This document shows, in pieces, positions 23,601 to 37,614 of a stretch of DNA of 64,000 nucleotides. Under the pieces are notes generated by a model. That model had not been told where the DNA came from. It saw only the letters and a list, made by a program, of their open reading frames with translations, and did not search any database. The translations under genes and the position numbers were made by a program. Location: positions 1,116,001 through 1,180,000 of the forward strand of contig JAQSEB010000012.1 of the NCBI GenBank assembly GCA_030063045.1, given 5' to 3'. This DNA comes from Pratylenchus scribneri (Eukaryota > Nematoda > Chromadorea > Rhabditida > Pratylenchidae). How positions within the stretch are numbered: the first letter of the stretch is position 1; each line of letters opens with the position of its first letter.

Positions 23601-26135
23601 TTTTAAAATTTTCAAAAATTTTGAAATAAAACATCAGCCAAATTCTCTTCGGTTTTTAATTCATTTTTCAATCTATATAAAAAAATTAATTCTTTGGTGT
23701 ATTCAATTTGTGCATGCTCAAAAGAATCCATTGATATTTTAATTCAGAAATTTTTAAAATTTTCAAAAATTTAGAAATAAAACATCAGCCAAATTCTCTT
23801 CGGTTTTTAATTCATTTTCCAATCTATATAAAAAAATTAATTCTTTTGTTTATTCAATTTGTGCATGCTCAAAAAAATCCATTGATATTTTAATTCAGAA
23901 ATTTTTAAAATTTCTAAATTTGAATCCTAGTATTTGTAAAAAATTTTCAAAAATTTAGAAATAAAACATCAGCCAAATTCTCTTCGGTTTTTAATTCATT
24001 TTTCAATCTATATAAAAAAATTAATTCTTTTGTTTATTCAATTTGTGCATGCTCAAAAGAATCCATTGATATTTTAATTCAGAAATTTTTAAAATTTTCA
24101 AAAATTTAGAAATAAAACATCAGCCAAATTCTCTTCGGTTTTTAATTCATTTTTCAATCTATATAAAAAAATTAATTCTTTGGTGTATTCAATTTGTGCA
24201 TGCTCAAAAGAATCCATTGATATTTTAATTCAGAAATTTTTAAAATTTTCAAAAATTTAGAAATAAAACATCAGCCAAATTCTCTTCGGTTTTTAATTCA
24301 TTTTTCAATCTATATAAAAAAATTAATTCTTTTGTTTATTCAATTTGTGCATGCTCAAAAGAATCCATTGATATTTTAATTCAGAAATTTTTAAAATTTT
24401 CAAAAATTTAGAAATAAAACATCAGCCAAATTCTCTTCGGTTTTTAATTCATTTTCCAATCTATATAAAAAAATTAATTCTTTTGTTTATTCAATTTGTG
24501 CATGCTCAAAAAAATCCATTGATATTTTAATTCAGAAATTTTTAAAATTTTCAAAAATTTTGAAATAAAACATCAGCCAAATTCTCTTCGGTTTTTAATT
24601 CATTTTTCAATCTATATAAAAAAATTAATTCTTTGGTGTATTCAATTTGTGCATGCTCAAAAGAATCCATTGATATTTTAATTCAGAAATTTTTAAAATT
24701 TTCAAAAATTTAGAAATAAAACATCAGCCAAATTCTCTTCGGTTTTTAATTCATTTTTCAATCTATATAAAAAAATTAATTCTTTTGTTTATTCAATTTG
24801 TGCATGCTCAAAAGAATCCATTGATATTTTAATTCAGAAATTTTTAAAATTTTCAAAAATTTAGAAATAAAACATCAGCCAAATTCTCTTCGGTTTTTAA
24901 TTCATTTTTCAATCTATATAAAAAAATTAATTCTTTTGTTTATTCAATTTGTGCATGCTCAAAAGAATCTATTGATATTTTAATTCAGAAATTTTTAAAA
25001 TTTTCAAAAATTTTGAAATAAAACATCAGCCAAATTCTCTTCGGTTTTTAATTCATTTTCCAATCTATATAAAAAAATTAATTCTTTTGTTTATTCAATT
25101 TGTGCATGCTCAAAAGAATCCATTGATATTTTAATTCAGAAATTTTTAAAATTTTCAAAAATTTAGAAATAAAACATCAGCCAAATTCTCTTCGGTTTTT
25201 AATTCATTTTTCAATCTATATAAAAAAATTAATTCTTTTGTTTATTCAATTTGTGCATGCTCAAAAGAATCCATTGATATTTTAATTTAGAAATTTTTAA
25301 AATTTTCAAAAATTTAGAAATAAAACATCAGCCAAATTCTCTTCGGTTTTTAATTCATTTTCCAATCTATATAAAAAAATTAATTCTTTTGTTTATTCAA
25401 TTTGTGCATGCTCAAAAAAATCCATTGATATTTTAATTCAGAAATTTTTAAAATTTTCAAAAATTTTGAAATAAAACATCAGCCAAATTCTCTTCGGTTT
25501 TTAATTCATTTTTCAATCTATATAAAAAAATTAATTCTTTGGTGTATTCAATTTGTGCATGCTCAAAAGAATCCATTGATATTTTAATTCAGAAATTTTT
25601 AAAATTTTCAAAAATTTAGAAATAAAACATCAGCCAAATTCTCTTCGGTTTTTAATTCATTTTCCAATCTATATAAAAAAATTAATTCTTTTGTTTATTC
25701 AATTTGTGCATGCTCAAAAAAATCCATTGATATTTTAATTCAGAAATTTTTAAAATTTCTAAATTTGAATCCTAGTATTTGTAAAAAATTTTCAAAAATT
25801 TAGAAATAAAACATCAGCCAAATTCTCTTCGGTTTTTAATTCATTTTCCAATCTATATAAAAAAATTAATTCTTTTGTGTATTCAATTTATGCATGCTCA
25901 AAAAAATCCATTGATATTTTAATTCAGAAATTTTTAAAATTTTCAAAAATTTTGAAATAAAACATCAGCCAAATTCTCTTCGGTTTTTAATTCATTTTTC
26001 AATCTATATAAAAAAATTAATTCTTTTGTGTATTCAATTTGTGCATGCTCAAAAAAATCCATTGATATTTTAATTCAGAAATTTTTAAAATTTCTAAATT
26101 TGAATCCTAGTATTTGTAAAAAATTTCAAAAATTT
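20640..26135. repeat. Satellite B higher-order repeat near 1845 bp with 184-bp monomers
   Basis: A 33-bp longer monomer (contains 'gaatcctagtatttg') occurs with its G at 20651, 21288, 22076, 23922, 25767 and 26102. The spacings are 637, 788, 1846, 1845 and 335, which equal 4, 5, 12, 12 and 2 monomers of 151 plus 33 (within 1 bp). Other variants repeat on the same 1845-bp step, such as 'gaatctattg' near 23120 and 24965 and 'taatttagaa' near 23440 and 25285. This shows a 12-monomer amplification unit. Confidence 0.85.
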
Positions 26136-27044
26136 AGAAATAAAACATCAGCCAAATTCTCTTCGGTTTTTAATTCATTTTTCAATCTATATAAAAAAAT
26201 TAATTCTTTTGTGTATTCAATTTGTGCATGCTCAAAAAAATCCATTGATATTTTAATTCAGAAATTTTTAAAATTTTCAAAAATTTAGAAATAAGACATC
26301 AGCCAAATTCTCTTCGGTTTTTAATTCATTTTTCAATCTATATAAAAAAATTAATTCTTTTGTGTATTCAATTTGTGCATGCTCAAAAAATCCATTGATA
26401 TTTTAATTCAGAAATTTTTAAAATTTTCAAAAATTTTGAAATAAAACATCAGCCAAATTCTCTTCGGTTTTTAATTCATTTTTCAATCTATATAAAAAAA
26501 TTAATTCTTTTGTGTATTCAATTTGTGCATGCTCAAAAAAATCCATTGATATTTTAATTCAGAAATTTTTAAAATTTTCAAAAATTTTGAAATAAAACAT
26601 CAGCCAAATTCTCTTCGGTTTTTAATTCATTTTTCAATCTATATAAAAAAATTAATTCTTTTGTGTATTCAATTTGTGCATGCTCAAAAAAATCCATTGA
26701 TATTTTAATTCAGAAATTTTTAAAATTTTCAAAAATTTTGAAATAAAACATCAGCCAAATTCTCTTCGGTTTTTAATTCATTTTTCAATCTATATAAAAA
26801 AATTAATTCTTTTGTGTATTCAATTTGTGCATGCTCAAAAAAATCCATTGATATTTTAATTCAGAAATTTTTAAAATTTTCAAAAATTTTGAAATAAAAC
26901 ATCAGCCAAATTCTCTTCGGTTTTTAATTCATTTTTCAATCTATATAAAAAATTAATTCTTTTGTGTATTCAATTTGTGCATGCTCAAAAAAATCCATTG
27001 ATATTTTAATTCAGAAATTTTTAAAATTTTCAAAAATTTTGAAA

Positions 27045-30000
27045 TAAAACAACAGCCAAATTCTCTTTAATTTTAATTCATTTTATAATTTATATGAAAA
27101 AATTAATTCTTTTGTGTATTCAATTTGTGCATGCTCAAAAAAATTCATTGATATTTTAATTAAGAAATTTTTAAATTTTCAAAATTTAAATCCTATTATT
27201 TATATAAAATTTTCAAAAATTTTGAAATAAAACAACAGCCAAATTCTCTTTAGTTTTTAATTCATTTTATAATTTATATGAAAAAATTAATTCTTTTGTG
27301 TATTCAATTTGTGCATGCTCAAAAAAATCCATTGATATTTTAATTCAGAAATTTTTAAAATTTTCAAAAATTTAGAAATAAAAAATCAGCCAAATTCTCT
27401 TCGGTTTTTAATTCATTTTCCAATCTATATAAAAAAATTAATTCTTTTGTTTATTCAATTTGTGCATGCTCAAAAAAATCCATTGATATTTTAATTCAGA
27501 AATTTTTAAAATTTCTAAATTTGATTCCTAGTATTTGTAAAAAATTTTCAAAAATTTAGAAATAAAACATCAGCCAAATTCTCTTCGGTTTTTAATTCAT
27601 TTTCCAATCTATATAAAAAAATTAATTCTTTTGTATATTCAATTTGTGCATGCTCAAAAAAATCCATTGATATTTTAATTCAGAAATTTTTAAAATTTCT
27701 AAATTTGAATCCTAGTATTTGTAAAAAATTTCAAAAATTTAGAAATAAAACATCAGCCAAATTCTCTTCGGTTTTTAATTCATTTTCCAATCTATATAAA
27801 AAAAATTAATTCTTTTGTTTATTCAATTTGTGCATGCTCAAAAAAATCCATTGATATTTTAATTCAGAAATTTTTAAAATTTTCAAAAATTTAGAAATAA
27901 AACATCAGCCAAATTCTCTTCGGTTTTTAATTCATTTTTCAATCTATATAAAAAAATTAATTCTTTTGTGTATTCAATTTGTGCATGCTCAAAAAAATCC
28001 ATTGATATTTTAATTCAGAAATTTTTAAAATTTTCAAAAATTTAGAAATAAAACATCAGCCAAATTCTCTTCGGTTTTTAATTCATTTTTCAATCTATAT
28101 AAAAAAAATAATCCTTTTGTGTATTCAATTTGTGCATGCTCAAAAAAATCCATTGATATTTTAATTCAGAAATTTTTAAAATTTTCAAAAATTTTGAAAT
28201 AAAACATCAGCCAAATTCACTTCGGTTTTTAATTCATTTTTCAATCTATATAAAAAAATTAATTCTTTTGTGTATTCAATTTGTGCATGCTCAAAAAAAT
28301 CCATTGATATTTTAATTCAGAAATTTTTAAAATTTTCAAAAATTTTAAAATAAAACATCAGCCAAATTCTCTTCGGTTTTTAATTCATTTTTCAATCTAT
28401 ATAAAAAAAATAATCCTTTTGTGTATTCAATTTGTGCATGCTCAAAAAAATCCATTGATATTTTAATTCAGAAATTTTTAAAATTTTCAAAAATTTTGAA
28501 ATAAAACATCAGCCAAATTCACTTCGGTTTTTAATTCATTTTTCAATCTATATAAAAAAATTAATTCTTTTGTGTATTCAATTTGTGCATGCTCAAAAAA
28601 ATCCATTGATATTTTAATTCAGAAATTTTTAAAATTTTCAAAAATTTTGAAATAAAACAACAGCCAAATTCTCTTTAATTTTAATTCATTTTATAATTTA
28701 TATGAAAAAATTAATTCTTTTGTGTATTCAATTTGTGCATGCTCAAAAAAATTCATTGATATTTTAATTAAGAAATTTTTAAATTTTCAAAATTTAAATC
28801 CTATTATTTATAAAAAATTTTCAAAAATTTTGAAATAAAACAACAGCCAAATTCTCTTTAGTTTTTAATTCATTTTCCAATCTATATAAAAAAATTAATT
28901 CTTTTGTGTATTCAATTTGTGCATGCTCAAAAAAATCCATTGATATTTTAATTCAGAAATTTTTAAAATTTTCAAAAATTCTAAAATAAAACATCAGCCA
29001 AATTCTCTTCGGTTTTTAATTCATTTTTCAATCAATATAAAAAAATTAATTCTTTTGTTTATTCAATTTGTGCATGCTCAAAAGAATCCATTGATATTTT
29101 AATTCAGAAATTTTTAAAATTTTCAAAAATTTAGAAATAAAACATCAGCCAAATTCTCTTCGGTTTTTAATTCATTTTCCAATCTATATAAAAAAATTAA
29201 TTCTTTTGTTTATTCAATTTGTGCATGCTCAAAAGAATCCATTGATATTTTAATTCAGAAATTTTTAAAATTTTCAAAAATTTAGAAATAAAACATCAGC
29301 CAAATTCTCTTCGGTTTTTAATTCATTTTCCAATCTATATAAAAAAATTAATTCTTTTGTTTATTCAATTTGTGCATGCTCAAAAAAATCCATTGATATT
29401 TTAATTCAGAAATTTTTAAAATTTTCAAAAATTTAGAAATAAAACATCAGCCAAATTCTCTTCGGTTTTTAATTTTTTCCAATCTATATAAAAAAATAAA
29501 TTCTTTTGTGTATTCAATTTGTGCATGCTCAAAAGAATCCATTGATATTTTAATTCAGAAATTTTTAAAATTTTCAAAAATTTAGAAATAAAACATCAGC
29601 CAAATTCTCTTCGGTTTTTAATTCATTTTCCAATCTATATAAAAAAATTAATTCTTTTGTTTATTCAATTTGTGCATGCTCAAAAGAATCCATTGATATT
29701 TTAATTCAGAAATTTTTAAAATTTTCAAAAATTTAGAAATAAAACATCAGCCAAATTCTCTTCGGTTTTTAATTCATTTTCCAATCTATATAAAAAAATT
29801 AATTCTTTTGTTTATTCAATTTGTGCATGCTCAAAAAAATCCATTGATATTTTAATTCAGAAATTTTTAAAATTTTCAAAAATTTAGAAATAAAACATCA
29901 GCCAAATTCTCTTCGGTTTTTAATTTTTTCCAATCTATATAAAAAAATAAATTCTTTTGTGTATTCAATTTGTGCATGCTCAAAAGAATCCATTGATATT

Positions 30001-33000
30001 TTAATTCAGAAATTTTTAAAATTTTCAAAAATTTAGAAATAAAACATCAGCCAAATTCTCTTCGGTTTTTAATTTTTTCCAATCTATATAAAAAAATTAA
30101 TTCTTTTGTGTATTCAATTTGTGCATGCTCAAAAAAATCCATTGATATTTTAATTCAGAAATTTTTAAAATTTTCAAAAATTTAGAAATAAAACATCAGC
30201 CAAATTCTCTTCGGTTTTTAATTCATTTTCCAATCTATATAAAAAAATTAATTCTTTTGTTTATTCAATTTGTGCATGCTCAAAAGAATCCATTGATATT
30301 TTAATTCAGAAATTTTTAAAATTTTCAAAAATTTAGAAATAAAACATCAGCCAAATTCTCTTCGGTTTTTAATTTTTTCCAATCTATATAAAAAAATAAA
30401 TTCTTTTGTGTATTCAATTTGTGCATGCTCAAAAGAATCCATTGATATTTTAATTCAGAAATTTTTAAAATTTTCAAAAATTTAGAAATAAAACATCAGC
30501 CAAATTCTCTTCGGTTTTTAATTCATTTTCCAATCTATATAAAAAAATTAATTCTTTTGTTTATTCAATTTGTGCATGCTCAAAAGAATCCATTGATATT
30601 TTAATTCAGAAATTTTTAAAATTTTCAAAAATTTAGAAATAAAACATCAGCCAAATTCTCTTCGGTTTTTAATTCATTTTCCAATCTATATAAAAAAATT
30701 AATTCTTTTGTTTATTCAATTTGTGCATGCTCAAAAAAATCCATTGATATTTTAATTCAGAAATTTTTAAAATTTTCAAAAATTTAGAAATAAAACATCA
30801 GCCAAATTCTCTTCGGTTTTTAATTTTTTCCAATCTATATAAAAAAATAAATTCTTTTGTGTATTCAATTTGTGCATGCTCAAAAGAATCCATTGATATT
30901 TTAATTCAGAAATTTTTAAAATTTTCAAAAATTTAGAAATAAAACATCAGCCAAATTCTCTTCGGTTTTTAATTTTTTCCAATCTATATAAAAAAATTAA
31001 TTCTTTTGTGTATTCAATTTGTGCATGCTCAAAAAAATCCATTGATATTTTAATTCAGAAATTTTTAAAATTTTCAAAAATTTTGAAATAAAACAACAGC
31101 CAAATTCTCTTTAATTTTAATTCATTTTATAATTTATATGAAAAAATTAATTCTTTTGTGTATTCAATTTGTGCATGCTCAAAAAAATTCAATGATATTT
31201 TAATTAAGAAATTTTTAAATTTTCAAAATTTAAATCCTATTATTTATATAAAATTTTCAAAAATTTTGAAATAAAACAACAGCCAAATTCTCTTTAGTTT
31301 TTAATTCATTTTATAATTTATATGAAAAAATTAATTCTTTTGTGTATTCAATTTGTGCATGCTCAAAAAAATCCATTGATATTTTAATTCAGAAATTTTT
31401 AAAATTTCTAAATTTGAATCCTAGTATTTGTAAAAAATTTTCAAAAATTTAGAAATAAAACATCAGCCAAATTCTCTTCGGTTTTTAATTCATTTTCCAA
31501 TCTATATAAAAAAATTAATTCTTTTGTTTATTCAATTTGTGCATGCTCAAAAAAATCCATTGATATTTTAATTCAGAAATTTTTAAAATTTCTAAATTTG
31601 AATCCTAGTATTTGTAAAAAATTTTCAAAAATTTAGAAATAAAACATCAGCCAAATTCTCTTCGGTTTTTAATTCATTTTCCAATCTATATAAAAAAATT
31701 AATTCTTTTGTATATTCAATTTGTGCATGCTCAAAAAAATCCATTGATATTTTAATTCAGAAATTTTTAAAATTTCTAAATTTGAATCCTAGTATTTGTA
31801 AAAAATTTCAAAAATTTAGAAATAAAACATCAGCCAAATTCTCTTCGGTTTTTAATTCATTTTCCAATCTATATAAAAAAAATTAATTCTTTTGTTTATT
31901 CAATTTGTGCATGCTCAAAAAAATCCATTGATATTTTAATTCAGAAATTTTTAAAATTTTCAAAAATTTAGAAATAAAACATCAGCCAAATTCTCTTCGG
32001 TTTTAATTCATTTTTCATTCTATATAAAAAAATTAATTCTTTTGTGTATTCAATTTGTGCATGCTCAAAAAAATCCATTGATATTTTAATTCAGAAATTT
32101 TTAAAATTTTCAAAAATTTAGAAATAAAACATCAGCCAAATTCTCTTCGGTTTTTAATTCATTTTCCAATCTATATAAAAAAAAATTAATTCTTTTGTTT
32201 ATTCAATTTGTGCATGCTCAAAAGAATCCATTGATATTTTAATTCAGAAATTTTTAAAATTTTCAAAAATTTTGAAATAAAACATCAGCCAAATTCACTT
32301 CGGTTTTTAATTCATTTTTCAATCTATATAAAAAAATTAATTCTTTTGTGTATTCAATTTGTGCATGCTCAAAAAAATCCATTGATATTTTAATTCAGAA
32401 ATTTTTAAAATTTTCAAAAATTTAGAAATAAAACATCAGCCAAATTCTCTTCGGTTTTTATTCATTTTTCAATCTATATAAAAAAATTAATTCTTTTGTG
32501 TATTCAATTTGTGCATGCTCAAAAAAATCCATTGATATTTTAATTCAGAAATTTTTATAATTTTCAAAAATTTTAAAATAAAACATCAGCCAAATTCTCT
32601 TCGGTTTTTAATTCATTTTTCAATCTATATAAAAAAATTAATTCTTTTGTGTATTCAATTTGTGCATGCTCAAAAAAATCCATTGATATTTTAATTCAGA
32701 AATTTTTAAAATTTTCAAAAATTTAGAAATAAAACATCAGCCAAATTCTCTTCGGTTTTTATTCATTTTTCAATCTATATAAAAAAATTAATTCTTTTGT
32801 GTATTCAATTTGTGCATGCTCAAAAAAATCCATTGATATTTTAATTCAGAAATTTTTATAATTTTCAAAAATTTTAAAATAAAACATCAGCCAAATTCTC
32901 TTCGGTTTTTAATTCATTTTTCAATCTATATAAAAAAATTAATTCTTTTGTGTATTCAATTTGTGCATGCTCAAAAAAATCCATTGATATTTTAATTCAG

Positions 33001-36000
33001 AAATTTTTAAAATTTTCAAAAATTTTGAAATAAAACAACAGCCAAATTCTCTTTAATTTTAATTCATTTTATAATTTATATGAAAAAATTAATTCTTTTG
33101 TGTATTCAATTTGTGCATGCTCAAAAAAATTCATTGATATTTTAATTAAGAAATTTTTAAATTTTCAAAATTTAAATCCTATTATTTATAAAAAATTTTC
33201 AAAAATTTTGAAATAAAACAACAGCCAAATTCTCTTTAGTTTTTAATTCATTTTCCAATCTATATAAAAAAATTAATTCTTTTGTGTATTCAATTTGTGC
33301 ATGCTCAAAAAAATCCATTGATATTTTAATTCAGAAATTTTTAAAATTTTCAAAAATTTAGAAATAAAACATCAGCCAAATTCTCTTCGGTTTTTAATTC
33401 ATTTTTCAATCAATATAAAAAAATTAATTCTTTTGTTTATTCAATTTGTGCATGCTCAAAAGAATCCATTGATATTTTAATTCAGAAATTTTTAAAATTT
33501 TCAAAAATTTAGAAATAAAACATCAGCCAAATTCTCTTCGGTTTTTAATTCATTTTCCAATCTATATAAAAAAATTAATTCTTTTGTTTATTCAATTTGT
33601 GCATGCTCAAAAGAATCCATTGATATTTTAATTCAGAAATTTTTAAAATTTTCAAAAATTTAGAAATAAAACATCAGCCAAATTCTCTTCGGTTTTTAAT
33701 TCATTTTCCAATCTATATAAAAAAATTAATTCTTTTGTTTATTCAATTTGTGCATGCTCAAAAAAATCCATTGATATTTTAATTCAGAAATTTTTAAAAT
33801 TTTCAAAAATTTAGAAATAAAACATCAGCCAAATTCTCTTCGGTTTTTAATTTTTTCCAATCTATATAAAAAAATAAATTCTTTTGTGTATTCAATTTGT
33901 GCATGCTCAAAAGAATCCATTGATATTTTAATTCAGAAATTTTTAAAATTTTCAAAAATTTAGAAATAAAACATCAGCCAAATTCTCTTCGGTTTTTAAT
34001 TTTTTCCAATCTATATAAAAAAATAAATTCTTTTGTTTATTCAATTTGTGCATGCTCAAAAGAATCCATTGATATTTTAATTCAGAAATTTTTAAAATTT
34101 TCAAAAATTTAGAAATAAAACATCAGCCAAATTCTCTTCGGTTTTTAATTCATTTTTCAATCTATATAAAAAAATTAATTCTTTTGTTTATTCAATTTGT
34201 GCATGCTCAAAAGAATCCATTGATATTTTAATTCAGAAATTTTTAAAATTTTCAAAAATTTAGAAATAAAACATCAGCCAAATTCTCTTCGGTTTTTAAT
34301 TTTTTCCAATCTATATAAAAAAATTAATTCTTTTGTGTATTCAATTTGTGCATGCTCAAAAAAATCCATTGATATTTTAATTCAGAAATTTTTAAAATTT
34401 TCAAAAATTTTGAAATAAAACAACAGCCAAATTCTCTTTAATTTTAATTCATTTTATAATTTATATGAAAAAATTAATTCTTTTGTGTATTCAATTTGTG
34501 CATGCTCAAAAAAATTCAATGATATTTTAATTAAGAAATTTTTAAATTTTCAAAATTTAAATCCTATTATTTATATAAAATTTTCAAAAATTTTGAAATA
34601 AAACAACAGCCAAATTCTCTTTAGTTTTTAATTCATTTTATAATTTATATGAAAAAATTAATTCTTTTGTGTATTCAATTTGTGCATGCTCAAAAAAATC
34701 CATTGATATTTTAATTCAGAAATTTTTAAAATTTCTAAATTTGAATCCTAGTATTTGTAAAAAATTTTCAAAAATTTAGAAATAAAACATCAGCCAAATT
34801 CTCTTCGGTTTTTAATTCATTTTCCAATCTATATAAAAAAATTAATTCTTTTGTTTATTCAATTTGTGCATGCTCAAAAAAATCCATTGATATTTTAATT
34901 CAGAAATTTTTAAAATTTCTAAATTTGAATCCTAGTATTTGTAAAAAATTTTCAAAAATTTAGAAATAAAACATCAGCCAAATTCTCTTCGGTTTTTAAT
35001 TCATTTTCCAATCTATATAAAAAAATTAATTCTTTTGTATATTCAATTTGTGCATGCTCAAAAAAATCCATTGATATTTTAATTCAGAAATTTTTAAAAT
35101 TTCTAAATTTGAATCCTAGTATTTGTAAAAAATTTCAAAAATTTAGAAATAAAACATCAGCCAAATTCTCTTCGGTTTTTAATTCATTTTCCAATCTATA
35201 TAAAAAAAATTAATTCTTTTGTTTATTCAATTTGTGCATGCTCAAAAAAATCCATTGATATTTTAATTCAGAAATTTTTAAAATTTTCAAAAATTTAGAA
35301 ATAAAACATCAGCCAAATTCTCTTCGGTTTTAATTCATTTTTCATTCTATATAAAAAAATTAATTCTTTTGTGTATTCAATTTGTGCATGCTCAAAAAAA
35401 TCCATTGATATTTTAATTCAGAAATTTTTAAAATTTTCAAAAATTTAGAAATAAAACATCAGCCAAATTCTCTTCGGTTTTTAATTCATTTTCCAATCTA
35501 TATAAAAAAAAATTAATTCTTTTGTTTATTCAATTTGTGCATGCTCAAAAGAATCCATTGATATTTTAATTCAGAAATTTTTAAAATTTTCAAAAATTTT
35601 GAAATAAAACATCAGCCAAATTCACTTCGGTTTTTAATTCATTTTTCAATCTATATAAAAAAATTAATTCTTTTGTGTATTCAATTTGTGCATGCTCAAA
35701 AAAATCCATTGATATTTTAATTCAGAAATTTTTAAAATTTTCAAAAATTTAGAAATAAAACATCAGCCAAATTCTCTTCGGTTTTTATTCATTTTTCAAT
35801 CTATATAAAAAAATTAATTCTTTTGTGTATTCAATTTGTGCATGCTCAAAAAAATCCATTGATATTTTAATTCAGAAATTTTTATAATTTTCAAAAATTT
35901 TAAAATAAAACATCAGCCAAATTCTCTTCGGTTTTTAATTCATTTTTCAATCTATATAAAAAAATTAATTCTTTTGTGTATTCAATTTGTGCATGCTCAA

Positions 36001-36610
36001 AAAAATCCATTGATATTTTAATTCAGAAATTTTTAAAATTTTCAAAAATTTAGAAATAAAACATCAGCCAAATTCTCTTCGGTTTTTATTCATTTTTCAA
36101 TCTATATAAAAAAATTAATTCTTTTGTGTATTCAATTTGTGCATGCTCAAAAAAATCCATTGATATTTTAATTCAGAAATTTTTATAATTTTCAAAAATT
36201 TTAAAATAAAACATCAGCCAAATTCTCTTCGGTTTTTAATTCATTTTTCAATCTATATAAAAAAATTAATTCTTTTGTGTATTCAATTTGTGCATGCTCA
36301 AAAAAATCCATTGATATTTTAATTCAGAAATTTTTAAAATTTTCAAAAATTTTGAAATAAAACAACAGCCAAATTCTCTTTAATTTTAATTCATTTTATA
36401 ATTTATATGAAAAAATTAATTCTTTTGTGTATTCAATTTGTGCATGCTCAAAAAAATTCATTGATATTTTAATTAAGAAATTTTTAAATTTTCAAAATTT
36501 AAATCCTATTATTTATAAAAAATTTTCAAAAATTTTGAAATAAAACAACAGCCAAATTCTCTTTAGTTTTTAATTCATTTTCCAATCTATATAAAAAAAT
36601 TAATTCTTTT
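27045..36610. repeat. Divergent satellite B subfamily, six islands
   Basis: At about 27049, 28656, 31092, 33034, 34419 and 36361 pairs of monomers carry a shared set of differences: 'acaacagcc' for 'acatcagcc', 'ctctttaa' or 'ctctttag' for 'ctcttcgg', 'ttataatttatatg' for 'tccaatctatat', and an insert 'aaatcctattattta' in place of 'gaatcctagtatttg'. They look like older monomers carried passively inside larger amplified blocks. Their longer insert-bearing form bears on which monomer length came first. Confidence 0.85.
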
Positions 36611-37614
36611 GTGTATTCAATTTGTGCATGCTCAAAAAAATCCATTGATATTTTAATTCAGAAATTTTTAAAATTTTCAAAAATTTAGAAATAAAACATC
36701 AGCCAAATTCTCTTCGGTTTTTAATTCATTTTTCAATCAATATAAAAAAATTAATTCTTTTGTTTATTCAATTTGTGCATGCTCAAAAGAATCCATTGAT
36801 ATTTTAATTCAGAAATTTTTAAAATTTTCAAAAATTTAGAAATAAAACATCAGCCAAATTCTCTTCGGTTTTTAATTCATTTTCCAATCTATATAAAAAA
36901 ATTAATTCTTTTGTTTATTCAATTTGTGCATGCTCAAAAGAATCCATTGATATTTTAATTCAGAAATTTTTAAAATTTTCAAAAATTTAGAAATAAAACA
37001 TCAGCCAAATTCTCTTCGGTTTTTAATTCATTTTCCAATCTATATAAAAAAATTAATTCTTTTGTTTATTCAATTTGTGCATGCTCAAAAAAATCCATTG
37101 ATATTTTAATTCAGAAATTTTTAAAATTTTCAAAAATTTAGAAATAAAACATCAGCCAAATTCTCTTCGGTTTTTAATTTTTTCCAATCTATATAAAAAA
37201 ATAAATTCTTTTGTGTATTCAATTTGTGCATGCTCAAAAGAATCCATTGATATTTTAATTCAGAAATTTTTAAAATTTTCAAAAATTTAGAAATAAAACA
37301 TCAGCCAAATTCTCTTCGGTTTTTAATTTTTTCCAATCTATATAAAAAAATAAATTCTTTTGTTTATTCAATTTGTGCATGCTCAAAAGAATCCATTGAT
37401 ATTTTAATTCAGAAATTTTTAAAATTTTCAAAAATTTAGAAATAAAACATCAGCCAAATTCTCTTCGGTTTTTAATTCATTTTTCAATCTATATAAAAAA
37501 ATTAATTCTTTTGTTTATTCAATTTGTGCATGCTCAAAAGAATCCATTGATATTTTAATTCAGAAATTTTTAAAATTTTCAAAAATTTAGAAATAAAACA
37601 TCAGCCAAATTCTC
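30960..37614. repeat. Tandem duplication of a 3327-bp block in satellite B
   Basis: Four separate markers are offset by exactly 3327 bp: 'aacaacagcc' 31092/34419 and 33034/36361, 'atcaatataa' 33409/36736 and 'gtatattc' 31711/35038. Matching stops near 30960 on the left and near 34290/37617 on the right, which places the two copies head to tail at about 30960-34286 and 34287-37613. Part of the block (28656 onward) also lies 4378 bp upstream of 33034, again exact at two markers (28656/33034 and 29031/33409). Confidence 0.85.

Noticed and set aside
26028..26288. ORF of 86 codons in satellite B, and a similar one at 47335-47535
   Set aside because: They are read from satellite monomers whose stops are shifted by a monomer-length variant. 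The 151-bp period cannot keep a frame and the peptide repeats the monomer translation.
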